This document shows positions 16,543 to 25,480 of a stretch of DNA of 43,621 nt, one piece after another. The notes beneath the pieces were generated by a model. It made no database searches and was not told the origin of the DNA. It saw only the letters and a program-made list of their open reading frames with translations. The DNA lies in contig JAGCWT010000102.1 in the NCBI GenBank assembly GCA_017961705.1, positions 1-43,621 on the forward strand, read 5' to 3'. This DNA comes from Treponema sp. (GTDB lineage Bacteria > Spirochaetota > Spirochaetia > Treponematales > Treponemataceae). Numbering within the stretch: position 1 is the stretch's first letter; every line of letters begins with the position of its first letter. Made by a program: the position numbers and the translations under genes.

Positions 16543-16571
16543 ATAATAGCGTATCTGTAAAAAATGTGCAA
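16543..16571 (-). promoter_or_regulatory. Promoter of pyrE
   Basis: Minus strand: TTGCAC (16566-16571), 17 bases, TATTAT (16543-16548), then 7 bases to ATG 16535. Leader of 0-1 base predicted. Confidence 0.5.
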
Positions 16572-16706
16572 AGCATTTGACTGCACTTTGTAGGGTTCAG
16601 GCCTGGGGACGAGCCATTTTTCACAAAAAATATTCATTCCCGTGACTTGGGAATAGGCTTGGAGTAGGATTTATTCAAGTCTTGCAAAGATAAGGAGGAT
16701 TATGCT

Positions 16707-17645
16707 ATGAGAAAGGGTTTTGCTGTTTTGTCTGTATTGGTTTTGTTTTGCGCAAGGGGTTTTGCCCAGAAAGACTATTCCCAGATTTCTCCGCGCATAC
16801 ACCGGATGATTGTTGCAACAATTAAGGAAGCTCAGGCCAATGTCTATGACTACAATCTTGACGGCCAGGTTAACTGCCGCGACTATTCATGCGTCTTTAA
16901 GATAACCTGGGACAGAAAGTTTCCAGATGAGGCATACCGCTGCATTCTTGTGCGTAACACTCCCCCGAATGATGTAGGGCATCTTTTTGTAAATATATTG
17001 GATGATAATTCATGCTATATTGATGTGGAACCACAGGCCTATTCACCGCAGCATTATCTTATGGCGGAAAACTGGCCCCGGGGTAAGTACAGCAATGATG
17101 CATACAGCTATTACAACGAGACTGACTATTGGCTTTCTGAACCCAGGGGTTTTGCCGTGGCGGGATATAGTGGCAGTAGCTCATCTTATTACAATAGCAC
17201 TTCTTCTGCCGGAAACTCTGGAGATGTATATTTTTCCCTTGGCTATATGGGTAGCTTAGCCTCAGAAGATTCTTCCGATTCTGGTTGGTTGAATTTTCAG
17301 GAATATGGAATTGAGTTTGCCTTTGAGACTCCTTTCTATGAGAACGGATTTTTTCTAATCTTTGCTACAGATTACATTACGGACGGAGATAAAGAACATC
17401 AGGAGCATGTATTTCTTACCGGTCTTGATGTGGGCTACTGCGTGAATGCTATTTTGCAGCCCTATGTGGGAACTTTTGCCGGAATAAAATGGACCGACAC
17501 TTTTTCCATGGAGAACCTGGGTTTTGCTTGGAAAGTCTGTGCCGGCAACCGCTTTTCTTTTTCGTCATTTCTGGTACGCACCGAAGTGTCCTATTGCTCT
17601 GTCCTGGGATGCTCGGCTATGGTGGCGGTGGGTCTTGGGCTTTAA
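16707..17645 (+). CDS. Exported cysteine-protease/transglutaminase-like domain fused to a barrel-like region
   Basis: A 312-aa protein with a signal peptide (cleavage near residue 20, GFA|Q). The N-terminal domain resembles bacterial transglutaminase-like cysteine proteinases (BTLCP type). A candidate triad is Cys57 in VNCRDYS, His92 in GHLFV and Asp106 in YIDVEP; a Ca-binding-like DxNxDG loop (residues 48-53) precedes the Cys. A Ser/Tyr-rich linker spans about 150-172. The last 140 residues form about eight amphipathic beta-strand-like segments. The protein ends GLGL instead of an aromatic residue, so barrel insertion is uncertain. AAGGAGG precedes the ATG. No substrate can be proposed; the domain assignment is by motif spacing only. 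Confidence 0.6.
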   Translation: MRKGFAVLSVLVLFCARGFAQKDYSQISPRIHRMIVATIKEAQANVYDYNLDGQVNCRDYSCVFKITWDRKFPDEAYRCILVRNTPPNDVGHLFVNILDDNSCYIDVEPQAYSPQHYLMAENWPRGKYSNDAYSYYNETDYWLSEPRGFAVAGYSGSSSSYYNSTSSAGNSGDVYFSLGYMGSLASEDSSDSGWLNFQEYGIEFAFETPFYENGFFLIFATDYITDGDKEHQEHVFLTGLDVGYCVNAILQPYVGTFAGIKWTDTFSMENLGFAWKVCAGNRFSFSSFLVRTEVSYCSVLGCSAMVAVGLGL

Positions 17646-17670
17646 GGATGCAGCAGAAAAAAGCACGGCA

Positions 17671-17750
17671 GGCACTGGAGGGACCCGCCAAAGGCGGGTT
17701 GCGGTAGCAATGGAGCGGGAAGGGACCCGCGGAACCCCGCAAGCGCCACC
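17671..17750 (+). repeat. Dispersed two-hairpin repeat, copy 3 (short form)
   Basis: Hairpin A is CCCGCC-AAA-GGCGGG, then TTGCGGTAGCAATGGAGCGGG-like core, hairpin B (GCGGGA...ACCCGC) and GGAACCCCGCAAGCG. It starts about 26 bases after the preceding gene, in the same orientation. Confidence 0.85.
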
Positions 17751-17887
17751 CACTGGGCATATTGGGCAGCGGAAAAATATTTGGATTCAAAAGGCAAGTG
17801 CCGCATTATTTAAATAAAAAAAACTTGACTTATGGCTATTGTTAATTCAGAATTGAGGGTGGAATATTTTTAAAGTGAGGAATGATT

Positions 17888-18877
17888 ATGTATTTGGCGA
17901 AGGATGAACGCTACAGCACTATGACTTACAGAAAGTGTGGCGAGAGCGGATTAAAGTTGCCTGAAGTTTCGCTTGGGCTTTGGCACAATTTTGGGGACAA
18001 TTCAAATTATGCGAACATGAAGCAGATGATTTTTACTGCTTTTGACAACGGTATAACCCATTTTGACCTTGCAAACAATTACGGTCCTGTTGGCGGGGCG
18101 GCAGAAAGCAATTTTGGAAAGATTCTTCACGAGGAACTGCCGCACTACCGCGACGAGATGATTATAAGCACAAAGGCAGGCTATACGATGTGGCCGGGGC
18201 CTTACGGGGATTTTGGAAGCCGCAAGTACCTGCTTGCAAGTCTTGACCAGAGCCTTAAGCGCATGAATCTGGATTACGTTGACATTTTTTACCACCACCG
18301 CATGGATAAGGATACTCCTCTTGAAGAAACCATGGGTGCTCTTGCCCAGGCTGTTAGGAGCGGAAAGGCCTTGTATGTTGGTCTTTCAAATTATGACGGT
18401 GCAACGCTAAAAAAAGCGGCTGCAATTTTGGATGAACAGAAAGTTCCTTTTGTAATAAACCAGAACCGCTACAATATTTTTGACCGCGAAGTGGAAAAGA
18501 ACGGCCTTAAGAAGACTGCGGCTAAGCTTGGCAAGGGAATCATCTGTTTTAGTCCTCTGGCACAGGGGCTTTTGACTGACCGCTACATTAATGGCATTCC
18601 GGAAGATTCCCGCATAAAGACAGACGGACGCTTTTTGAAGGAGTCGAACCTTACCAAAGAGAAGCTTCTTCAGATAAAGAGGCTGAACGATATTGCACAG
18701 AAGAGGGGGCAGTCGCTTGCACAGATGGCACTTGCCTGGCTCTTGAAGGACGGTGATGTTACAAGCGTTATAATTGGGGCTTCAAAGACTTCTCAGATTA
18801 TGGACAACATTGCGGCCCTTAGGAACACAAAGTTTTCTGCGGCTGAACTGTCTGCAATAGACAGGGCTTCTGTTTAG
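17888..18877 (+). CDS. Aldo/keto reductase (YghZ/Gpr-like)
   Basis: A 329-aa NADPH-dependent aldo/keto reductase of the voltage-gated potassium channel beta/YghZ subgroup, close to L-glyceraldehyde 3-phosphate reductase. The barrel motifs are present: ITHFDLANNYGP with catalytic Asp and Tyr, IISTKAGY with catalytic Lys, the YHHR strand, GLSNYDG and IIGASKTSQI. It probably detoxifies or reduces small aldehydes. I use the ATG at 17888 because GAGG lies 8 bases before it; the ATG at 17882 would leave only 2 bases. A possible promoter begins TTGACT at 17825, but its -10 is poor. The gene is convergent with the YgiQ gene. Confidence 0.88.
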   Translation: MYLAKDERYSTMTYRKCGESGLKLPEVSLGLWHNFGDNSNYANMKQMIFTAFDNGITHFDLANNYGPVGGAAESNFGKILHEELPHYRDEMIISTKAGYTMWPGPYGDFGSRKYLLASLDQSLKRMNLDYVDIFYHHRMDKDTPLEETMGALAQAVRSGKALYVGLSNYDGATLKKAAAILDEQKVPFVINQNRYNIFDREVEKNGLKKTAAKLGKGIICFSPLAQGLLTDRYINGIPEDSRIKTDGRFLKESNLTKEKLLQIKRLNDIAQKRGQSLAQMALAWLLKDGDVTSVIIGASKTSQIMDNIAALRNTKFSAAELSAIDRASV

Positions 18878-18896
18878 GTTCAATTTGCTGCCGTGG

Positions 18897-18945
18897 CCTT
18901 TTGGTTACGGTGCCTTTTGGCTGCGGTGGCTTTTTGCTGTAGGAG
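18897..18945. repeat. Short GC/T tandem repeat between convergent genes
   Basis: About three imperfect 16-17-base units beginning CCTTTTGG or CTTTTTG lie between the aldo/keto reductase and ygiQ. Part of it (CCGTGGCC-TTTT-GGTTACGG, from 18890) can fold with two G-T pairs and may end transcripts. Confidence 0.5.
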
Positions 18946-18947
18946 CT

Positions 18948-20870
18948 TTAGCCGTGGGGGTAGAATGTGTGCAGTAAGTCCATTCTGCCTGCACTTTTGA
19001 GGGCTTCTATGACAAGGCTTTTGTTTTCCCTTTTGTTGAACTGCAATAAAGCCCTTTGCAGCTTTCTTTCTCTTGCACCCCGCGCAACGTAGACTTTTTG
19101 CAGGGAACCGTCGGCATTCTTTTTGTGGGGGTTCAGTCCTGTCCAGTACATGCATGTTGAAAGGCTTCCCGGTGTTGGGTAGAAATCCTGAACCTGGTCT
19201 GGGACAAAGCCTGTCTTTTTTAGATAGAGTGCAACTTCTATTGCCTCGTTAAGACCTGCTCCCGGATGTGAACATATATAGTAGGGGACAAGGTACTGCT
19301 TTTTGCCAAGTTCCTTATTTACCCTCGCATATTCTGAGCTGAATTTTTCGTAGAGTGAATGGCAGCTTTTTCTCATGAGTGTAAGGACAGAATCGCTTAC
19401 GTGTTCCGGGGCAACTTTTAGCTGGCCGGAAATGTGGTCTTTGCAAAGTTCGTAGAGGAAGGTTTTGTCTTTGTCCATCATCAGGTAGTCAAAGCGGATT
19501 CCTGAGCGGATAAAGACTTTCTTTACCTTTGGCAGGGACTTTAATTTGCGGAGAAGTTCCACATAGTCCGTGTGGTCAACTTTTACGTTGGGGCAGGGGT
19601 TTGTTCCAAGGCAATCCCGCTTGGGGCAGGCTCCTCTTTTGGCTTGAAGTTGGCAGGCATCGTGGCGGAAGTTTGCTGTTGGGCCTCCCACGTCGTGTAT
19701 GTAGCCTTTAAAGTCCGGGTCTTCCGTCATAAATGAAGCTTCTTTTAAAAGGCTCTGGTGGCTTCTTGACTGGATTCTTCTTCCCTGGTGGAAAGTTATT
19801 GCGCAAAAACTGCAAGCTCCAAAGCATCCACGACAGCTTGTAAGGCTGAATTTTACCTCTTCCAGTGCCGGTATGCCACGCTTTCCGTTTTCTGCAGGCT
19901 TGTCGTAGATTGGGTGCCATCTTCTTGTAAAGGGAAGCTCGTAGATTGCGTCAAATTCTTTTGTGGTTAGCGGCAGGGCAGGCGGTTCTTGTACTACATA
20001 GCGGCTTTCTGCTGCTTCTATAAGCGTGTGGGCATTTATTGCATCCGTGTTTTCTTCTTGAACAAGATAGGATCTTGCAAAGAGGTCTTTGCATTCCGCT
20101 GTGTCTTTGCAGATTTCTGCATACGGGGGAAGCATTAGGGCAGGCTTGTTTTTGGGAAGAGGCGCGTCATTTGCGGAAGCTTCTGTTTCTGCTGCTGTTG
20201 CCGTGTTTGAATCTGGTGCTTTAAGTGCGGGGACGTATTGTGGCAGTTCTTCGGCTTTTCCTGTGTACCAGCAGGTTCCCCTTACTCCGCGGATTTGCCT
20301 TACAGGAATTCCTTCCTTTAGCTTTGCCGCTATTTCAAGTATTGCGTGTTCGCCCATGCCGTACATTAAAAGGTCTGCCTTTGAGTCAAGAAGAATTGAA
20401 CGCTTTACGGTATTAGACCAGTAGTCGTAATGGCTGAACCTTCTGAGCGAGGCTTCTATTCCGCCGATTAGTACAGCGACACCCTTGTATGCTTCGCGGA
20501 TTTTTGCAGTGTATTTGATGATGGCCCTGTCCGGTCTTCGGCCTGCAATTCCTCCGTGGGAATATGCGTCTTCTGAGCGGGGCTTGTTGTTTGCGGTGTA
20601 GTTGCTTACCATGCTGTCCATGGCACCCGCGCTTACAAGAAAGGCAAGGCGGGGTCGGCCAAATTCCTTAAAACTTTCTGCGCTTTTAAAGTCTGGCTGG
20701 GCAAGGAGCCCTACTGTGTATCCGTTTGCTTCGAGCAGTCGGCAGAGCAGGGCGGCGGCAAAAGATGCATGGTCTACATAAGCGTCTCCGCTTACAAAAA
20801 CAAAGTCAACTTCTTTTATGCCGCGCTTGTCCAAGTCCTCTTTGCAGATGGCAAGAAATTTGTTTTCCAT
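18948..20870 (-). CDS. ygiQ: YgiQ-family radical SAM protein
   Basis: A 640-aa member of the UPF0313/YgiQ radical SAM family. The N-terminal cobalamin-like segment includes VFVSGDAYVDHASF. The central cluster motif is CFGACSFC (CxxxCxxC) within SCRGCFGACSFCAITFHQG. Conserved blocks GRRIQSRSHQSLLKEA, HDVGGPTANF and QVQDFYPTPGSLSTCMYWTG follow. The family's reaction is unknown. A low-complexity Ala/Glu/Thr/Lys insert near residues 225-245 is not part of the usual core. It lies 30 bases after the LEA-type lipoprotein on the same strand, so co-transcription is plausible. Confidence 0.92.
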   Translation of the reverse strand: MENKFLAICKEDLDKRGIKEVDFVFVSGDAYVDHASFAAALLCRLLEANGYTVGLLAQPDFKSAESFKEFGRPRLAFLVSAGAMDSMVSNYTANNKPRSEDAYSHGGIAGRRPDRAIIKYTAKIREAYKGVAVLIGGIEASLRRFSHYDYWSNTVKRSILLDSKADLLMYGMGEHAILEIAAKLKEGIPVRQIRGVRGTCWYTGKAEELPQYVPALKAPDSNTATAAETEASANDAPLPKNKPALMLPPYAEICKDTAECKDLFARSYLVQEENTDAINAHTLIEAAESRYVVQEPPALPLTTKEFDAIYELPFTRRWHPIYDKPAENGKRGIPALEEVKFSLTSCRGCFGACSFCAITFHQGRRIQSRSHQSLLKEASFMTEDPDFKGYIHDVGGPTANFRHDACQLQAKRGACPKRDCLGTNPCPNVKVDHTDYVELLRKLKSLPKVKKVFIRSGIRFDYLMMDKDKTFLYELCKDHISGQLKVAPEHVSDSVLTLMRKSCHSLYEKFSSEYARVNKELGKKQYLVPYYICSHPGAGLNEAIEVALYLKKTGFVPDQVQDFYPTPGSLSTCMYWTGLNPHKKNADGSLQKVYVARGARERKLQRALLQFNKRENKSLVIEALKSAGRMDLLHTFYPHG

Positions 20871-20886
20871 AAACAGCTTTTTAAAA

Positions 20887-20904
20887 CTAGCCTTGTAAGA
20901 CTAG
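20887..20904. terminator. Small hairpin between LEA-type gene and ygiQ
   Basis: CTAGCCTT and AAGACTAG pair at 7 of 8 positions around a two-base turn. It lies across the stop of the lipoprotein gene. No T tract follows, so it may only modulate readthrough into ygiQ. Confidence 0.3.
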
Positions 20905-21902
20905 CGTGTGATGTTTACGGAAGAAAGCGAAATTTCCTTTGTGTACTTTAAAGGCAGGTTTGGAGCGTATGATGTCTCCGGGAAGGAAAGGCCTGAATCA
21001 AGTACGAACGTTGGGTTGGAGCCTTTTTTGTTCAAGAGCTGGACTATGAAGGAACCAGACTTTAGCGTGTTGAGAGAAACTTTCATCGGGATTTTTCCTG
21101 ATGATGCGTTGATTGAATTTCCGCCTACAGGTGAAACATTTGCAAGTGTTTTTCCGGCGGTGTCCTGCAGTGAGCATGAATTGATGAGGAAGTTCCAGGC
21201 GGCGCTTCCTGCATTTGCAACGTTAAGGTCAAAGTTAAGGTCTATGTTAAGGTCAACTCCGTCAAAGGTGTCTGCGCTAAGGCTGCGTCCTGCCAAGATT
21301 GATGCGGCTACTGTTGCGGCTTTAACAGGGTTCATTCCACCGTTTACAAGTGAGCTCTTTAGGTCTGTGAGTGTTGGCAGCTGAACCTTTGGGCTTGATA
21401 CGGAAAGGCTTGGCTTAAATACAGGCACGTCAAAGCTCTTGCTGAATGGAAGGGTAAGGTTCTGTCCGGCACCGAGGGCTTCGCTAAGGTTAAGTGATAC
21501 ATTGCCGTCGAATGTGAAGGGAAGGGATTTTGTTCCGGTTGAAGAAGAAGCACCCTTTGCCATGCTGATGATTTTGTCGTATGGAATCTTAAAGTTAACG
21601 CTGTTTGTCTTTGACCCCAGTGCGGCAACGCTTATGCCTTTGTCCGTAACGATTTTTGCATAGGTTGAGCTGCCCTGAAGCAGGTTTCCTTCCAGCTTGT
21701 CGATTGTGAATGCAACCGGATATGGGTTTGTGATTGAATAGTCAACATTGAATGTAATTCCTTCCAGATCCAGGGATTTGATTCCTACTCCCTTCATGGA
21801 AAGAGACGGTGTAGCTAAAATTCCCGAAAGTGATTCGCAGGAAAATGTTATGACCGAAAGAATTGCAGCCAAAGCTCCGCAGAAAAATACAGATTTTTTC
21901 AT
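20901..21902 (-). CDS. LEA type 2 (WHy-domain) lipoprotein
   Basis: A 333-aa lipoprotein (signal ending ITFSC). It has two WHy/LEA14-like domains, about residues 40-150 and 210-325, recognisable from strands such as LEGITFNVDYSITNPYPV and VDLNIDLNFDLNVANAG. In plants and bacteria such domains are linked to stress protection or envelope roles; here the function is unknown. AGGAG precedes the ATG. A promoter (TTGAAA-18-TAAAAT, 21944-21973) overlaps that of the divergent peptidase gene. Confidence 0.8.
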   Translation of the reverse strand: MKKSVFFCGALAAILSVITFSCESLSGILATPSLSMKGVGIKSLDLEGITFNVDYSITNPYPVAFTIDKLEGNLLQGSSTYAKIVTDKGISVAALGSKTNSVNFKIPYDKIISMAKGASSSTGTKSLPFTFDGNVSLNLSEALGAGQNLTLPFSKSFDVPVFKPSLSVSSPKVQLPTLTDLKSSLVNGGMNPVKAATVAASILAGRSLSADTFDGVDLNIDLNFDLNVANAGSAAWNFLINSCSLQDTAGKTLANVSPVGGNSINASSGKIPMKVSLNTLKSGSFIVQLLNKKGSNPTFVLDSGLSFPETSYAPNLPLKYTKEISLSSVNITR

Positions 21903-21943
21903 AAAATAAACTCCTGTTTTTACGGTTTTTTAAGACTGTCTAT

Positions 21944-21973
21944 ATTTTAATGCCTAAACATAGGAAATTTCAA
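21944..21973 (-). promoter_or_regulatory. Promoter of the LEA-type lipoprotein
   Basis: Minus strand TTGAAA (21968-21973), 18 bases, TAAAAT (21944-21949). It partly overlaps the -35 of the divergent gene. Confidence 0.5.
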
Positions 21974-22000
21974 GACAAATAAAGTAAAATTCGCTATACT
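21972..22000 (+). promoter_or_regulatory. Promoter of the C39-like peptidase
   Basis: AAGACA (21972-21977), 17 bases, TATACT (21995-22000). The short leader contains GGAG before the TTG start at 22018. A second TATAAT directly abuts the start codon. Confidence 0.45.
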
Positions 22001-22017
22001 TCTAGCTGGAGTATAAT

Positions 22018-22662
22018 TTGAAGAGAATTCTGCCTGTATTGTTTTTTATTCTTGTCTGTATGGCAACGCTTGTTTATATGGGAAGGGCAATTCCCTCTTT
22101 TAGGGCCGATGTTTCCGAGAACAAAGGCATTTACAAATCTATTCCCATGAACCGCAGCCAGTTCTTGCGCCAGACTTATAACAATTGTGCCCCCTATTCA
22201 GCAATGGCGGTTATTTCTATCCTAAGAAAAAATATTATCGATCCGGAAAAGCTTGCTTCTGAAATAAACTGGAGGATGGAAAAGAATTTGACTTTTCCCC
22301 AGGGGCTTGTGAACCTTCTGCACAATTATGATGTGGAGACAAAAGAATATGCCATGTCCCGCTATTCCGACAGTCAAAAAATCAACTGGCTAAAGAATAT
22401 GGCAGACAACAATACGCCTGTGGTTCTTTTGGTAAAGCAGCACAATATACTTCATTTTATAACCTTGCTTGGCTATGATTCCCACGGCTTTATGTTCTAT
22501 GACTCTATGCAGGACCGCCGCGGTGAGAATTCCGAAATGACAAAGGTTGACCATCCCGAATACGAAGGCAACCGTTATTATTCAGCAGAAGAATTTCTTC
22601 CCATGTGGAACGAAGGGCATGTAGGCATTTTCTTTAAGAACTGGGCTGTCGTTTGTTACTAA
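22018..22662 (+). CDS. C39-like cysteine peptidase, membrane-anchored or exported
   Basis: A 214-aa protein starting at TTG, with an N-terminal hydrophobic segment (residues 4-21) acting as signal or anchor. The remainder fits the peptidase C39-like (Peptidase_C39_2) fold: Gln52 and Cys57 in QTYNNCAPYSA, His146 in LHFITLLGYD and Asp162 in FYDS. It would act outside the cytoplasm on unknown peptides; no transporter or bacteriocin gene is adjacent, so maturation of leader peptides is not supported. The GH3 gene starts 45 bases downstream and is probably co-transcribed. Confidence 0.7.
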   Translation: MKRILPVLFFILVCMATLVYMGRAIPSFRADVSENKGIYKSIPMNRSQFLRQTYNNCAPYSAMAVISILRKNIIDPEKLASEINWRMEKNLTFPQGLVNLLHNYDVETKEYAMSRYSDSQKINWLKNMADNNTPVVLLVKQHNILHFITLLGYDSHGFMFYDSMQDRRGENSEMTKVDHPEYEGNRYYSAEEFLPMWNEGHVGIFFKNWAVVCY

Positions 22663-22707
22663 GTCTGTTACTAAGGTTGTTGCAAGATAAACAAAAGGAG
22701 ATTTTTT

Positions 22708-25230
22708 ATGGAATTTAATTCATTTGAAAGGACAGGAAGCAAGAGCACTGCACCTGTAACGCGTGAGGCCGTAAACCGCAAGATTGCCCGCGAGTCTGCC
22801 GCAGAAGGAATGGTTCTTTTGCAGAATGACGGTGTTCTGCCACTTTCAAAAGATGAAAGCATAGCAATATTTGGCAGCGGAGCCAATCACACAATAAAAG
22901 GCGGAACTGGTTCCGGGGAAGTGAATGAGCGCGAGTGTGTAACCATACTTGAAGGTTTGCGCAACGCCGGTCTTAAAATAGAAAATGAGGACTGGCTAAA
23001 GGAATATGATGATTCATACCAAAAAGCCCGCCTTGAATGGAAGGACCGCATAATCGAAAGGTGCCACGGAAATACGGAATCTGTGGATTTTTTTGTTGCC
23101 CATGCAGAAAATCCTTTTAGGGCTCCAAAGGGCAGGGCAATTACAAAGCAGGACCTTGGAAAGGCAGACGTTGCAATTTATGTCGTAAGCAGGATTGCCG
23201 GTGAGGGAAGCGACCGTAAGGAAGAAAAAGGTGACTACTATCTTAGCGATTCTGAAGAGCTTGAACTTAAAACACTTTCTTCCCTTGCAAAAAAGCTTGT
23301 TGTCCTTATAAATACCGGTGCCCAGATAGACATGGGCTTTATTCATTCCCTGCCCAACGTTTCTGCCATTGTGGACGTAAAGCAGCCTGGCATGGAAGGT
23401 GGAAATGCCGTTGCGGACCTTCTTACCGGAAAAGTTACTCCAAGCGGAAAACTTACTGCTACTTGGGCAAAGAAATATTCTGATTTTCCCGGAGCCGCAA
23501 ATTTCAGCTATAAAAACGGAAACCTTCAGAAGGAATACTATAATGAAGGAATTTTTGTTGGCTACAGGTACTTTGACGCATTTGGCATAGCCGTTGACTA
23601 CCCCTTTGGCTTTGGACTTTCCTACACGGATTTTTCTATTAAATTTATTTCCGTTAAGGCAGATAAAAATGTCCGCGTAAAGTTTTCCGTTACCAACACA
23701 GGCTCAAAATTTGCAGGAAAAGAAGTTGTCCAGCTTTATGCTTCTTGCCCACAGACGGCACTTATAAAAGAAGAAAAAAGACTGGTTGCCTTTGCCAAGA
23801 CACGCCTTCTTAATCCTGGTGAAAGCGAGGAAGTTGAACTTTGCTTTGCAACAAAAGACATTGCTTCTTTTGACGAGCAGAAGAGTGCCTGGGTTCTAGA
23901 AAAGGGGCTCTATGCTTTGTCCGGTGGAAACAGCAGTGCGGATGAAAACTTGTGTGCGGTCTTGAAAGTTGAAAATGATTTTGTGGTGGAAAAGGTAAGC
24001 CACGTTTGTCCGCTAAAGGAAAAGCTTGAATCCCTTGAGCCCAATAGGGATTCGCTAAAAAAAGCGGAAGAGGCTTGGCAGTCAAAAGCCAGGGAGCTTG
24101 GCCTAACACCTGTGGAATTTGTTCCAAGCGCAGAAGAAAAAATGCCTTACCAAGAAGATGAAAAGGATGCCCTTGCTAAGAAAATGGCGGCTACGTTAAA
24201 CCGTGAGCAGCTTATTACTTTTGTGCACGGCGTATTCAACAAGGCAAAGGGTGCTACTGTTGGCGATGCGGGAAAGCGTGTTCCTGGTACGGCAGGCGAG
24301 ACAACCGATGAATTGGTGGATTTGGGAATTCCCCCGGTAATAATGGCGGATGGTCCTGCTGGAGTGCGCATTGTACAGAAGTACGAAGTGGACAGAGCAA
24401 GTGGAAAGCCATATTTTGACGGCCTTACCCAGTCAATGGCACAGGGCTTTTTTGCCATGGATCACCACAGGCAGAATGTGGACATTTACTGGCAGTTCTG
24501 CACAGCTTTTCCAATCGGTTCCCTTCTTGCCCAGACATGGGATAAAGATTTGATTGCAAAAGTTGGCAAGGCTGTTGCTGTGGAAATGGAAGAATTCCAT
24601 GTTTCCTGGTGGCTTGCTCCTGGAATGAACATTCAGCGTAACCCTCTCTGTGGACGCAACTTTGAATACTTCTCCGAAGACCCCCTCGTAAGCGGAATTT
24701 GTGCGTCTGCAATGACGGACGGAGTTCAGTGCGGAAACGGAACTGGCACCACAATCAAGCACTTTGCATGCAACAACCTTGAGGATAACCGCAAGGGTTC
24801 AGATTCAGTCTTGAGTGAGCGTGCCCTGCGTGAAATCTATTTGCGTGGCTTTGAAATTGCAATAAAGAAGTCTCAGCCAATGGGATTGATGACTTCCTAC
24901 AATCTTGTTAACGGTGTTCACTCTGCAAACAGCAGGGACCTTTGTACACAAGTTGCCCGCAATGAATGGGGTTACAAAGGAATGATAATGACCGACTGGA
25001 CTACAACGGATTCTCTCGGTGGCAGTGAAGCCTGGATGTGTCCAAAAGTTGGCAACGATTTGATAATGCCCGGCGCCCGTTCTGATGAGGAAAGCATGGC
25101 TGCTGCACTGGCGGAGGGAAAGCTTACCGATGATGACTTACGCTCATGTGCAGAAAGGCTTATCAACGTAATTTTGCGCACCAATGCCTTTAAGAATTCT
25201 GTTCCCTACAAGTCCAGGTTTAATTCTTAG
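22708..25230 (+). CDS. Glycoside hydrolase family 3 beta-glucosidase, swapped domain order
   Basis: An 840-aa GH3 enzyme expected to release glucose or related sugars from short beta-linked oligosaccharides. The usual order is reversed. The GH3 C-terminal domain comes first (residues about 30-310, with AEGMVLLQNDGVLPL and PFGFGLSYT). A fibronectin-like domain follows (about 315-425), and the catalytic TIM-barrel domain is last (about 490-830, with KHFACNN). The nucleophile is Asp763 in GMIMTDW. Ruminococcus albus and Butyrivibrio BglA enzymes share this order. No signal peptide, so it probably cleaves imported oligosaccharides. AAAGGAG precedes the ATG. Confidence 0.93.
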   Translation: MEFNSFERTGSKSTAPVTREAVNRKIARESAAEGMVLLQNDGVLPLSKDESIAIFGSGANHTIKGGTGSGEVNERECVTILEGLRNAGLKIENEDWLKEYDDSYQKARLEWKDRIIERCHGNTESVDFFVAHAENPFRAPKGRAITKQDLGKADVAIYVVSRIAGEGSDRKEEKGDYYLSDSEELELKTLSSLAKKLVVLINTGAQIDMGFIHSLPNVSAIVDVKQPGMEGGNAVADLLTGKVTPSGKLTATWAKKYSDFPGAANFSYKNGNLQKEYYNEGIFVGYRYFDAFGIAVDYPFGFGLSYTDFSIKFISVKADKNVRVKFSVTNTGSKFAGKEVVQLYASCPQTALIKEEKRLVAFAKTRLLNPGESEEVELCFATKDIASFDEQKSAWVLEKGLYALSGGNSSADENLCAVLKVENDFVVEKVSHVCPLKEKLESLEPNRDSLKKAEEAWQSKARELGLTPVEFVPSAEEKMPYQEDEKDALAKKMAATLNREQLITFVHGVFNKAKGATVGDAGKRVPGTAGETTDELVDLGIPPVIMADGPAGVRIVQKYEVDRASGKPYFDGLTQSMAQGFFAMDHHRQNVDIYWQFCTAFPIGSLLAQTWDKDLIAKVGKAVAVEMEEFHVSWWLAPGMNIQRNPLCGRNFEYFSEDPLVSGICASAMTDGVQCGNGTGTTIKHFACNNLEDNRKGSDSVLSERALREIYLRGFEIAIKKSQPMGLMTSYNLVNGVHSANSRDLCTQVARNEWGYKGMIMTDWTTTDSLGGSEAWMCPKVGNDLIMPGARSDEESMAAALAEGKLTDDDLRSCAERLINVILRTNAFKNSVPYKSRFNS

Positions 25231-25480
25231 GAAGAAAAGCGCTGAAAGAATTTTTAGAGCTAAAGATGGTGGTCGGGGAGTCGGCTTGGAAAAATTGCCT
25301 GCTTCCCGGATTGCCGTCTTTGGTGTTGACGGAACTAAAATGCTAAAAAGAGATGATTGTAAAAAATACGACTGCCGTCCAGAAAAATATTTTTTCTATA
25401 ACTATTGCATATATTGGAAATATAAACTAAACTAACTTACTTTAGAAATACCATATTTGTACAAGGATAGGGTAAAGCCG
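25231..25480. other. Intergenic region of about 250 bases
   Basis: No gene is supported. It holds an AT-rich palindrome around 25380-25400 (AGAAAAATATTTTTTCT) that may end the GH3 transcript, and AT-rich sequence before the aminotransferase. No convincing promoter box pair is seen. Confidence 0.4.

Noticed and set aside
16535..16637. Longer PyrE beginning at 16637
   Set aside because: The extra 34 residues do not resemble the family, and the promoter boxes lie inside them.
25184..25435. 83-codon open frame after GH3
   Set aside because: It starts inside the GH3 gene, has no ribosome site and shows no recognisable family.
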